In this document: positions 1 through 5,109 of the stretch, in pieces
Layout: every line of letters starts with the position of its first letter
How positions within the stretch are numbered: the stretch's first letter is position 1
DNA from: Chryseobacterium gleum
Lineage (GTDB): Bacteria > Bacteroidota > Bacteroidia > Flavobacteriales_D > Crocinitomicaceae
DNA: 5,109 nucleotides
Direction of reading: 5' to 3'
Assembly: GCA_943326315.2 (NCBI GenBank)
Contig: CALPSU020000194.1
Span: 1 to 5,109, forward strand
Notes under the pieces: model-generated
Seen by the model: the letters and a program-made list of their open reading frames with translations, nothing else
Databases searched by the model: none
Told to the model about the DNA's origin: nothing
Made by a program: the position numbers and the translations under genes

Positions 1-35
1 CCAGCAATAATGTATAATTTTTTCGATTTTATCAT
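1..35 (-). CDS. Partial gene start, possibly lipid-A-disaccharide synthase (LpxB)
   Basis: The minus strand opens with ATG at 35-33 and runs off the window edge, giving MIKSKKLYIIAG. The YIIAG core matches the beginning of LpxB, which usually reads YIIAGEASGD at its N-terminus in Bacteroidota. LpxB joins UDP-2,3-diacylglucosamine and lipid X into the lipid A disaccharide at the inner membrane. The ATG directly follows the stop codon of the upstream small membrane protein gene (TAA then ATG, no spacer), so the two are probably translated from one message by coupling. Only 12 codons are visible. That a gene starts here is fairly likely; the LpxB identity is an inference from five or six residues. 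Confidence 0.5.
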   Translation of the reverse strand, partial: MIKSKKLYIIA

Positions 36-323
36 TTATACTATTGCTTTAAGATAGAGTATAATAAATAAATTAATAAAAGTTGCGAGAATTATTCCCA
101 TTGCTAAATCAATTTTCTTCTTTTTTATAAACCAATGAAACCACCCTAAATTTGCGATACTTGCTAGTGATATTAGTTTACTTTTTGTATCGTTTAAAAA
201 CCAATATTGTGGGGTGCTGAAAAAATAATATACTAATTTTATTATAAGCACAAATAATATTGTAGTCACAACACCTAAAATTATTCCGTATGTATGATAT
301 TTAGACCAATTTCGTAAGTTCAT
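36..323 (-). CDS. Small hypothetical inner-membrane protein, 95 aa
   Basis: I do not recognise a named family. The 95-residue product starts MNLRNWSKYHTYG and is strongly hydrophobic. Residues about 12-35 form a clear membrane helix, 49-66 a weaker, aromatic-rich hydrophobic segment, and 72-93 a second clear helix. The KKKK at 67-70, between the second and third segments, should lie on the cytoplasmic side by the positive-inside rule. There is no signal peptide cleavage site and no catalytic motif. The stop codon abuts the ATG of the next minus-strand gene (putative lpxB), which points to an operon and perhaps a role near the envelope, but that is guilt by association. The ATG at 323-321 is the natural start. 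I found no convincing TTG/TAnnTTTG promoter upstream on this strand. Confidence 0.75.
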   Translation of the reverse strand: MNLRNWSKYHTYGIILGVVTTILFVLIIKLVYYFFSTPQYWFLNDTKSKLISLASIANLGWFHWFIKKKKIDLAMGIILATFINLFIILYLKAIV

Positions 324-400
324 ATTTTGAGATTCTTTGAAATGTGATAAATTTCAGCTAAAGTAATGATTTAATCAAAATAATAAAAGTGTCAAACTAC

Positions 401-430
401 TTGTTATTAATGAAATTCATTCTAAATTTG
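401..430 (+). promoter_or_regulatory. Bacteroidota-type promoter of the DinB-NlpC operon
   Basis: A -33 element TTG at 401-403 is followed by exactly 19 bases and a perfect -7 element TAAATTTG (TAnnTTTG) at 423-430. Transcription would start near 436-437, leaving a leader of about 24 bases before the ATG at 461. This places two upstream in-frame start candidates (GTG 389, ATG 410) outside the transcript and so decides the start of the DinB gene. Confidence 0.7.
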
Positions 431-460
431 AAGATATTAATTTCATTTTTTTATTTGATC

Positions 461-1039
461 ATGACAACAAAACAGCTAATAGACGATATTAGAGCAATTA
501 CGACTAAAAATTTAGAGGTGGTTCGTAAGAAGATTGTTTTTTTAAATGAAGATCAAAGACTATGGAAAATAAATGAAAATACTTGGAGTATAAATGAAAT
601 ATTAGCACATTTAAATGAATATACTAAGTTTTATCATTTTACTTTTATCGATAAAATAACAAAAACTAGATTTCGAGAACCAAGAACTATTTTCACACCT
701 TCTCCCTTAGGACGTTCTGCTTGGCAGTCTATGAAACTTGGTAATGCTAAAAATGTTAAGAGAAAATTTAAATCGCCAAAAGCATATAATCCTTTGTTTG
801 ATATTAGTATATTAACAGGAAATGAAGTAGTCGATTTTGAAAAAGGTCAAGAAGGTTTTTTAACGATTATCGAAAAAGCTGAAACAGTTGATTTACGTAG
901 GGTAAAAGTTCCTATTTCAATTTCTAAAATTATCCGTTTTAGATTAGGTGATGCTTTATTATTCATAGCATATCACAATGAACGACATGTGCAGCAAGTT
1001 ATTAATGTAATGAGTCATCCTAGTTTTCCTAAAAAATAA
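461..1039 (+). CDS. DinB/YfiT-like putative metal-dependent hydrolase, 192 aa
   Basis: The product is a cytoplasmic four-helix-bundle protein of the DinB/YfiT superfamily (DinB_2 type). Known members bind a metal through three histidines; many are thiol transferases or hydrolases, and the substrate of this one cannot be told. The expected triad is visible: H50 in WSINEILAHLNEY, and H172 and H176 in the late helix YHNERHVQQ (HxxxH). The length is normal for the family. The open frame extends upstream to a GTG at 389, which would add 24 hydrophobic residues resembling a signal sequence. I chose ATG 461 because MTTKQLIDDI is a normal family N-terminus and the promoter at 401-430 lies inside that extension. 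The stop codon overlaps the start of the next gene (TAATG), indicating translational coupling with the NlpC/P60 gene. Confidence 0.87.
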   Translation: MTTKQLIDDIRAITTKNLEVVRKKIVFLNEDQRLWKINENTWSINEILAHLNEYTKFYHFTFIDKITKTRFREPRTIFTPSPLGRSAWQSMKLGNAKNVKRKFKSPKAYNPLFDISILTGNEVVDFEKGQEGFLTIIEKAETVDLRRVKVPISISKIIRFRLGDALLFIAYHNERHVQQVINVMSHPSFPKK

Positions 1040-1797
1040 TGTCATCAAAATACGGTTATTGTAGAGTAAGTATTTCACCAGTACGTGCAGAAAATAAAGA
1101 TTCATCAGAAATCGTCACGCAACTACTATTTGGTGAAGTAATTGAAATTTTAGAAATCAAAGATTCTTGGTCTAAAATCATTACCTATTCTGATAATTAT
1201 TCAGGCTGGATAGATGTTAAGCATTTTAAACCTTTGACTCACAAAGAATTAGGTAGATGGTTGGATGGTTTAACTTATGAGAGGTCCATTGTTCGAAATG
1301 TCAAAACTCCTTGGGGATTACAGAGAATTGTAAAAGGTTCTTTTGTGCCTAATTCTGAATCTTTACTTTTTATGATTGGAAATGAAAAATTTCAGTTTGA
1401 GAAAGATGAGGATAACAAAGAAATAGGATCTATTTACGAATTAGCAACTGAATATTTGAACACTCCTTACTTATGGGGAGGGAAATCTCCATTTGGTATT
1501 GATTGTTCTGGATTAACTCAGACGGTTTTTCGTTTTTTTGACATTAATTTACCAAGAGATGCTTCTCAGCAAGTAGAGCTTGGAATGACAATAGGTTTCG
1601 AAGATCGAGTTTCTGGTGATTTAGCTTTTTTTCATAATAAAAGCGGGAAGATTATTCATGTAGGAATTTTGGATGGTTTAAATTCAATTATCCATGCTAG
1701 TGGATGTGTTAGGATAGATCAATTTTCACAAGAGGGCATCTTGAACTCAGAAACAGGTGAATTAACACATGTTTTGAATTCAATAAAAAGGGTTTAG
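1039..1797 (+). CDS. YkfC-like NlpC/P60 (C40) murein-peptide endopeptidase with SH3 domains, 252 aa
   Basis: The C-terminal half (about 130-252) is an NlpC/P60 cysteine peptidase: YLWGGKSPFGIDCSGLTQ carries the nucleophile C156, IIHVGI carries H207, and IIHASG carries the third residue H219. The Cys-His-His triad and its spacing match YkfC-type gamma-D-glutamyl-diamino acid endopeptidases, which cut free murein peptides. The LPRDASQQ motif (171-178) holds the Asp that, as I recall, contacts the free L-Ala amine in YkfC. Residues about 6-65 look like a bacterial SH3 domain (RVSISPVRAE start, SGWIDV end) and about 70-122 like a second, more divergent one. There is no signal peptide or lipobox, so I infer a cytoplasmic role in cell-wall peptide recycling rather than wall cleavage. 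Its ATG overlaps the DinB stop codon by one base; no separate promoter is visible. No terminator hairpin follows, only the heptad repeat. Confidence 0.93.
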   Translation: MSSKYGYCRVSISPVRAENKDSSEIVTQLLFGEVIEILEIKDSWSKIITYSDNYSGWIDVKHFKPLTHKELGRWLDGLTYERSIVRNVKTPWGLQRIVKGSFVPNSESLLFMIGNEKFQFEKDEDNKEIGSIYELATEYLNTPYLWGGKSPFGIDCSGLTQTVFRFFDINLPRDASQQVELGMTIGFEDRVSGDLAFFHNKSGKIIHVGILDGLNSIIHASGCVRIDQFSQEGILNSETGELTHVLNSIKRV

Positions 1798-1799
1798 TT

Positions 1800-1926
1800 T
1801 AGTGACTAGGTGTTAGTTGTTGGGTATTAGTTCTTAGGTTGTGTAGGTTTTGGTTGAAGCTAATCGAATATACTATCTATTGTCAAACATCTATTGTCTA
1901 ATATCTAAATATCTAATATCTTTGTG
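1800..1926 (+). repeat. Degenerate 7-bp-periodic repeat, TAG-type then CTA-type halves
   Basis: Two bases after the NlpC stop codon, TAG recurs with a 7-base step at 1800, 1807, 1814, 1828 and 1835, with TGG at the missing position 1821; units read TAGTGAC, TAGGTGT, TAGTTGT and so on. This half (to about 1857) is rich in G and T and almost free of C. From about 1870 the skew reverses: CTA-led heptads start at 1877, 1891, 1898, 1905 and 1913, with CAA at 1884 and one 8-base unit. The two halves have reverse-complementary cores, so they form a loose inverted repeat and might fold in RNA. Exact sub-repeats are ATCTATTGTC (1875-1884 and 1889-1898) and CTAATATCT (1898-1906 and 1913-1921). There is no coding potential here. 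Confidence 0.75.
1894..1924 (+). promoter_or_regulatory. glyA promoter, embedded in the heptad repeat
   Basis: TTG at 1894-1896, 20 bases, then a perfect -7 element TATCTTTG (TAnnTTTG) at 1917-1924. Transcription should begin around 1930, giving an A-rich leader of about 20 bases before the ATG at 1951. There is no Shine-Dalgarno sequence, as is usual in this phylum, and the leader is too short for a glycine riboswitch. Confidence 0.7.
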
Positions 1927-1950
1927 TTTCAAAAACATAAATAATAAACG

Positions 1951-3252
1951 ATGGAAAATACAGTTAGTGTCAACGTTGAAAAAAGAGACCAAGAGATATT
2001 TGATTTAATTTCTGAGGAAAATAATCGTCAATTACATGGTATTGAGTTGATTGCTTCCGAAAACTTTGTAAGTGATGAGGTAATGGAAGCAATGGGAAGC
2101 GTTTTGACAAACAAATATGCGGAAGGTTTGCCTGGTAAAAGATATTATGGTGGATGCGAAGTTGTTGATAAAGTGGAGCAATTGGCTATCGATCGTCTTT
2201 GTAAATTATTTGGAGCTACTTGGGCGAATGTTCAACCTCATTCTGGTGCACAAGCTAATGCGGCTGTATTTTTAGCAGTTTTACAACCAGGAGATAAAAT
2301 TTTAGGTTTCGATCTTTCTCATGGTGGACATTTATCTCACGGTTCTCCTGTAAATTTTTCTGGTAAAGTTTATAAACCATTCTTTTATGGCGTAAATAAA
2401 GAGACTGAAACAGTTGATTATGATCAATTAGAAGAAGTTGCATTACGTGAAAATCCAAAATTGATAATTTGTGGTGCCTCAGCTTATAGCCGTGATTGGG
2501 ATTATGCTCGTATTCGAAAAGTTGCTGATAAAATTGGAGCTTTAGTTTTAGCTGATATTTCTCATCCAGCTGGGTTGATTGCTGCAGGTTTGTTGGCTGA
2601 CCCTTTTGACCACTGTCATATTATAACTACTACAACGCACAAAACATTAAGAGGACCAAGAGGTGGGGTGATTATGATGCGTAACAATATCGATAATCCT
2701 TTTGGATTAAGATGGAATAATGGTAATTTAAAATCTTTAGGTTCTTTATTGGATTCAGCTGTTTTCCCAGGAATGCAAGGTGGACCATTAGAGCACGTTA
2801 TTGCAGCTAAAGCGGTTGCTTTTGGTGAAGCTTTAACTGATAATTACAAGACATATATGAAGCAAGTTAAATTGAATGCTTCAGTTATGGCAGATGAATT
2901 TGTTAAAAGAGGATATAAAGTAATTTCGGGAGGAACAGAAAATCACTCCATGTTGATTGATTTACGTTCTAAAAGTGTTACTGGTAAAGATGCTGAAAAC
3001 GCTTTAGTTAGAGCTGATATTACCGTAAATAAAAACATGGTACCATTTGATACTGAATCTCCATTCGTAACTTCAGGAATGAGAATTGGCACTCCAGCAA
3101 TTACTTCAAGGGGTGTAAATGAAAATGAAATCCCACAAATTGTTGAATTAATTGATAGAGTTTTATCAGATGTGACAAATGAAGAAACGATTGCAGCCGT
3201 TCGTAAGGAAGTAAATGCTTTGGTAGCTGGTCGACCGTTATTTAAATGGTAA
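1951..3252 (+). CDS. glyA: Serine hydroxymethyltransferase, 433 aa
   Basis: A cytoplasmic PLP enzyme that interconverts serine and glycine while loading one-carbon units onto tetrahydrofolate, feeding purine, thymidylate and methionine synthesis. It is full length. Visible landmarks: ELIASENFVS (32-41) with substrate-site S36; KYAEGLPGKRYYGG with Y56, E58 and Y66; SHGGHLSHG with H127, which stacks on PLP; ADISH with D202 and H205; TTTTHKTLRGPRGG with the PLP-binding lysine K231; and GMRIGTPA with the carboxylate-binding R378. Compared with the roughly 417-residue Escherichia coli enzyme it has an insert around 245-270, before SAVFPGMQGGP, as in other Bacteroidota, and a few extra residues at the N-terminus (MENTVSVNVE). 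It is transcribed alone: its own promoter lies 27 bases upstream and a strong terminator follows 21 bases after the stop. Confidence 0.99.
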   Translation: MENTVSVNVEKRDQEIFDLISEENNRQLHGIELIASENFVSDEVMEAMGSVLTNKYAEGLPGKRYYGGCEVVDKVEQLAIDRLCKLFGATWANVQPHSGAQANAAVFLAVLQPGDKILGFDLSHGGHLSHGSPVNFSGKVYKPFFYGVNKETETVDYDQLEEVALRENPKLIICGASAYSRDWDYARIRKVADKIGALVLADISHPAGLIAAGLLADPFDHCHIITTTTHKTLRGPRGGVIMMRNNIDNPFGLRWNNGNLKSLGSLLDSAVFPGMQGGPLEHVIAAKAVAFGEALTDNYKTYMKQVKLNASVMADEFVKRGYKVISGGTENHSMLIDLRSKSVTGKDAENALVRADITVNKNMVPFDTESPFVTSGMRIGTPAITSRGVNENEIPQIVELIDRVLSDVTNEETIAAVRKEVNALVAGRPLFKW

Positions 3253-3273
3253 GAATCTAGATTGAAAAAATTG

Positions 3274-3302
3274 AAAAGACCGGAGTGATTCGGTCTTTTT
3301 TT
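3274..3302 (+). terminator. Rho-independent terminator of glyA
   Basis: A perfect 9-bp stem AAAAGACCG / CGGTCTTTT (3274-3282 with 3291-3299) closes an 8-base loop and runs into a T tract at 3296-3302. It lies 21 bases after the glyA stop codon. Confidence 0.9.
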
Positions 3303-3316
3303 GTTTAAGTGGTTGC

Positions 3317-3349
3317 AAAAAAAAAGCCCGAAACAATGTTTCGAGCTTT
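3317..3349 (-). terminator. Rho-independent terminator of the tRNA-Ser gene
   Basis: Read on the minus strand, the arms AAAGCTCGAAAC and GTTTCGGGCTTT (3349-3338 and 3334-3323) form a 12-bp stem with a 3-base loop, followed by an unbroken T tract (3325-3317). The single imperfect position is a U-G wobble on the minus strand but a C-A mismatch on the plus strand, so the hairpin is better in the minus-strand transcript. It starts eight bases after the tRNA 3' end. Confidence 0.88.
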
Positions 3350-3356
3350 AATCTTG

Positions 3357-3441
3357 TGGAGAGAGAGGGATTCGAACCCCCGATACCTCACGGTACGCCG
3401 GTTTTCAAGACCGGTGCATTCAACCGCTCTGCCATCTCTCC
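3357..3441 (-). tRNA. tRNA-Ser, anticodon TGA
   Basis: A class II tRNA of 85 bases including the discriminator. The acceptor arms are GGAGAGA and TCTCTCC, the D arm is GCAGAGCGGTTGAATGC, and the anticodon stem CCGGT/ACCGG encloses the loop CTTGAAA with anticodon TGA (plus-strand 3405-3407). The long variable arm has the stem TACC/GGTA and loop GTGA, which is diagnostic of serine tRNAs. The T arm holds the loop TTCGAAT, with one G-U pair in its stem. UGA reads UCN serine codons, mainly UCA. The 3' CCA is not encoded: the sequence after the acceptor stem is A then CAA, so CCA must be added enzymatically and the discriminator appears to be A. Confidence 0.98.
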
Positions 3442-3449
3442 TGACGCTG

Positions 3450-3479
3450 CAAAATTAGTAATAGTTTGTTTAATTGCAA
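3450..3479 (-). promoter_or_regulatory. Promoter of the tRNA-Ser gene
   Basis: On the minus strand, TTG (plus 3479-3477) is followed by 19 bases and a perfect -7 element TAATTTTG (plus 3457-3450). The start of transcription is expected near 3443-3445, only a few bases before the mature tRNA 5' end at 3441. Confidence 0.72.
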
Positions 3480-3598
3480 GTGTTTTGATTAAAAAAAACA
3501 AAATAAAAATAAATTTGCCGATTTGTATTATTTTTTAATTGATTCTCAGCTAGTTTAAATTATAAGAGTGATAAATTAATCAATTTATAAACAAAATG

Positions 3599-3640
3599 TT
3601 TTTTCAGTAAATACGTTTTGTAATTTTACAATGTAAAATT
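3599..3640 (+). promoter_or_regulatory. Weak candidate promoter and inverted repeat before the GWxTD gene
   Basis: No perfect promoter is present in the 205 bases between the tRNA and this gene. Candidate -7 elements with one mismatch are TACGTTTT (3612-3619) and TAATTTTA (3621-3628); the second has TTT rather than TTG 19 bases upstream at 3599-3601. A perfect inverted repeat AATTTTAC-aat-GTAAAATT occupies 3622-3640 and ends six bases before the ATG. It could be an operator over the promoter or a small hairpin near the start codon. The rest of the interval is featureless AT-rich DNA. Confidence 0.35.
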
Positions 3641-3646
3641 TTCCCT

Positions 3647-5098
3647 ATGAAAAACATTATTATAATAGTACTTCTAATAGTTGTCGGATATGGCTCAGGA
3701 TATTGTCAAACACAAAAAATTAGAGCTTATTTGGATGATAAACAGTATTATGCTCCAGGTATTGGAGATTATGTTGAAGTTCAATTACAATTCGTAGGTT
3801 ATACATTTAAGTATTTAAATGTTGATGGTGGACAACAAGGTGAAGTTGCAGTTAGGATGAATATTAAATTAAATGATTCTATTGTTGCAAAGGATGCTTA
3901 TCGATTAAAAACTCCCATTATGAAAGATAGTATAATAGATGATTTTTATGATTTAAGACGTTTTGTTTTAAATCCTGGCTCTTATATGTTGGAAATTGAA
4001 CTTCAAGATATAAATAGTACGGGTGAAAGTGTTAAGGCTTCCAAACCTTTTATGATTGAAGAATTAAAAAATCAAATTTCAATCTCAGACATACAAGTTT
4101 CAGAATTAGTTACAAAAGGAGATAGTACTTCTGTTTTTTATAAATCAGGATATACTATGATTCCTAATCTATCCACATTTTATTCTACAGAAATCTCTAG
4201 ATTACCAGTTTATTTTGAAATTTATAATGCAAGTCAATTAGGAGAAAGTGAATTTGGGATAAAACAAATGATAGCAGACGCTATGACAGGCAAAGAAATT
4301 GAGAATTTAACTTTGTTTACCAGACATAAAGTTTCAGAAGTTGTTCCAGTTTTAAGATCTGTTGATATTTCAAGCTTGCCATCTGGTAAATATACTTTAG
4401 ACATTCTGGTTTTAAATCGAGACTTGAAAGAAGTTGCGAAAAAAAATTATGAATTTGAGAGAATTAATGATTTAGGAAGCGACTTAAATACAGAAGTTTT
4501 AATGATAGATCCAGCTTTTCAAGCTTCGATTTCAGAAGATAGTGTAATGTTTTATTTGGCAAGTTTGATTCCGATGTCTAGGCCAGCTGAAGTTAGAAAT
4601 ATTTTGGATATATTAAAATCTAAAAATAAAGAGAAGGCAAGGAAGCATATACAAGGTTTTTGGATTATTACTTCAGGAACTTCCAAACCCTATGATTCTT
4701 GGATGAAGTATAAATTACAGGTTCAATATGTAGATAAAATTTATAAAAATAATTTTCAGGCAGGTTTTGAAACAGATAGAGGAAGGGTATATCTTCAATA
4801 TGGTTCTCCAACAACTGTATTGCAAAAAGATGTCGCTTCAAATGAATATCCTTATGAAATTTGGCAGTATTATAAAATAGGGAAGTTTAGTAATAAACGT
4901 TTTATTTTTTATAATCCTGATTTAGTTAATAATGCATATAGGTTACTTCATTCCGATATGATTGGTGAATTGAAAAATCCTTCGTGGCAATTAGTCTTAA
5001 ACAAGCGAAACACAAGCAATGGTTCTGTCGATGACCCAAATCAGAATGTAGAAAAAAGTTATGGAGGAAATAGCTATAATAATTTCAGACAATATTAA
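3647..5098 (+). CDS. Secreted GWxTD domain-containing protein, 483 aa
   Basis: The function is unknown; GWxTD-domain proteins are widespread in Bacteroidota and are exported. Residues 1-20 are a signal peptide (short KN start, hydrophobic IIIIVLLIVV core, then GYGSGYC before QTQ). The cysteine is not in a good lipobox (SGYC), so signal peptidase I cleavage is more likely than lipidation. Residues about 25-270 look like two beta-rich segments (for example NPGSYMLEIELQD and LPSGKYTLDILVLNRD). The C-terminal part (about 320-455) is the signature domain: a helical stretch, then FQAGFETDRGRVYLQYGSP (370-388), YPYEIWQYY (401-409), FIFYNPD, and NPSWQLVLNKRN. The tail DDPNQNVEKSYGGNSYNNF is also typical. 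The name-giving tryptophan is phenylalanine here (GFETD, 373-377). A heptad-like repeat begins one base after the stop. Confidence 0.88.
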   Translation: MKNIIIIVLLIVVGYGSGYCQTQKIRAYLDDKQYYAPGIGDYVEVQLQFVGYTFKYLNVDGGQQGEVAVRMNIKLNDSIVAKDAYRLKTPIMKDSIIDDFYDLRRFVLNPGSYMLEIELQDINSTGESVKASKPFMIEELKNQISISDIQVSELVTKGDSTSVFYKSGYTMIPNLSTFYSTEISRLPVYFEIYNASQLGESEFGIKQMIADAMTGKEIENLTLFTRHKVSEVVPVLRSVDISSLPSGKYTLDILVLNRDLKEVAKKNYEFERINDLGSDLNTEVLMIDPAFQASISEDSVMFYLASLIPMSRPAEVRNILDILKSKNKEKARKHIQGFWIITSGTSKPYDSWMKYKLQVQYVDKIYKNNFQAGFETDRGRVYLQYGSPTTVLQKDVASNEYPYEIWQYYKIGKFSNKRFIFYNPDLVNNAYRLLHSDMIGELKNPSWQLVLNKRNTSNGSVDDPNQNVEKSYGGNSYNNFRQY

Positions 5099-5109
5099 TT
5101 AGTGGTTAG
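5099..5109 (+). repeat. Apparent start of a second heptad repeat, cut by the window edge
   Basis: Directly after the GWxTD stop codon comes TTAGTGGTTAG. TAG recurs at 5100 and 5107, seven bases apart, and the unit TAGTGGT resembles the first unit after the NlpC gene (TAGTGAC at 1800). Only one full unit is visible, so this could be chance. Confidence 0.4.

Noticed and set aside
338..356. Inverted repeat TGAAAT-7-ATTTCA between the divergent genes, a possible operator
   Set aside because: The arms are only six bases of AT-rich sequence and do not overlap a convincing promoter, so chance is the simpler explanation.
376..383. TTATTTTG on the minus strand as a -7 element for the small membrane protein gene
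   Set aside because: It matches TAnnTTTG at all but one position, but has no TTG at the required distance upstream.
1798..1926. CRISPR array or insertion sequence end in the glyA upstream repeat
   Set aside because: The period is 7 bases with degenerate units and no unique spacers; no transposase or target-site duplication is visible.
1925..1950. Glycine riboswitch or leader regulation before glyA
   Set aside because: The predicted leader is only about 20 bases, with no conserved riboswitch elements and no leader peptide.
2255..2458. A 67-codon minus-strand frame inside glyA
   Set aside because: It is a shadow of the highly conserved glyA coding sequence, with no promoter and no recognisable domain.
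3357..3441. tRNA-Ser as an integration site of a mobile element
   Set aside because: No integrase gene and no repeated copy of the tRNA 3' end is present in the window; the flanking sequence is an ordinary promoter and terminator.
3356..3538. A 60-codon plus-strand frame beginning MEREGFEPPIPHGTPVFKTG
   Set aside because: It is the antisense translation of the tRNA-Ser gene, a well-known spurious protein that recurs in databases wherever such a tRNA lies on the opposite strand; the rest of the frame runs over the tRNA promoter.

Overview
The window looks like a chromosomal housekeeping segment of a Bacteroidota bacterium, most likely of the Flavobacteriaceae. The DNA is AT-rich and the start codons lack Shine-Dalgarno sequences. 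Three promoters fit the Bacteroidota pattern TTG-N19/20-TAnnTTTG. The serine hydroxymethyltransferase has the insert before its VFPGMQGGP motif that I associate with this phylum, and the last gene is a GWxTD-family protein typical of the group.

Layout. On the minus strand at the left edge lie the first 12 codons of a gene whose N-terminus resembles LpxB (1-35). It is preceded without any gap by a small membrane protein gene (36-323). Divergently, on the plus strand, a DinB/YfiT-like protein (461-1039) overlaps by one base a cytoplasmic NlpC/P60 murein-peptide endopeptidase of YkfC type (1039-1797); the two form an operon. A 153-bp intergenic region with an unusual degenerate 7-bp repeat follows. 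The glyA promoter is embedded in it, and glyA (1951-3252) ends in a rho-independent terminator. A minus-strand tRNA-Ser(UGA) gene (3357-3441) converges on glyA and has its own promoter and terminator. The plus-strand gene for a secreted GWxTD protein (3647-5098) closes the window.

How the genes fit together. They are mostly separate transcription units: envelope (putative lpxB and the membrane protein, murein-peptide recycling, secreted GWxTD protein), one-carbon metabolism (glyA) and translation (tRNA-Ser). I see no defence system, mobile element, CRISPR array or other clearly new multi-gene system. The most unusual structure is the 7-bp-periodic repeat. It starts two bases after the stop codon of the NlpC gene and seems to start again, in the same register, one base after the stop codon of the GWxTD gene at the right edge.
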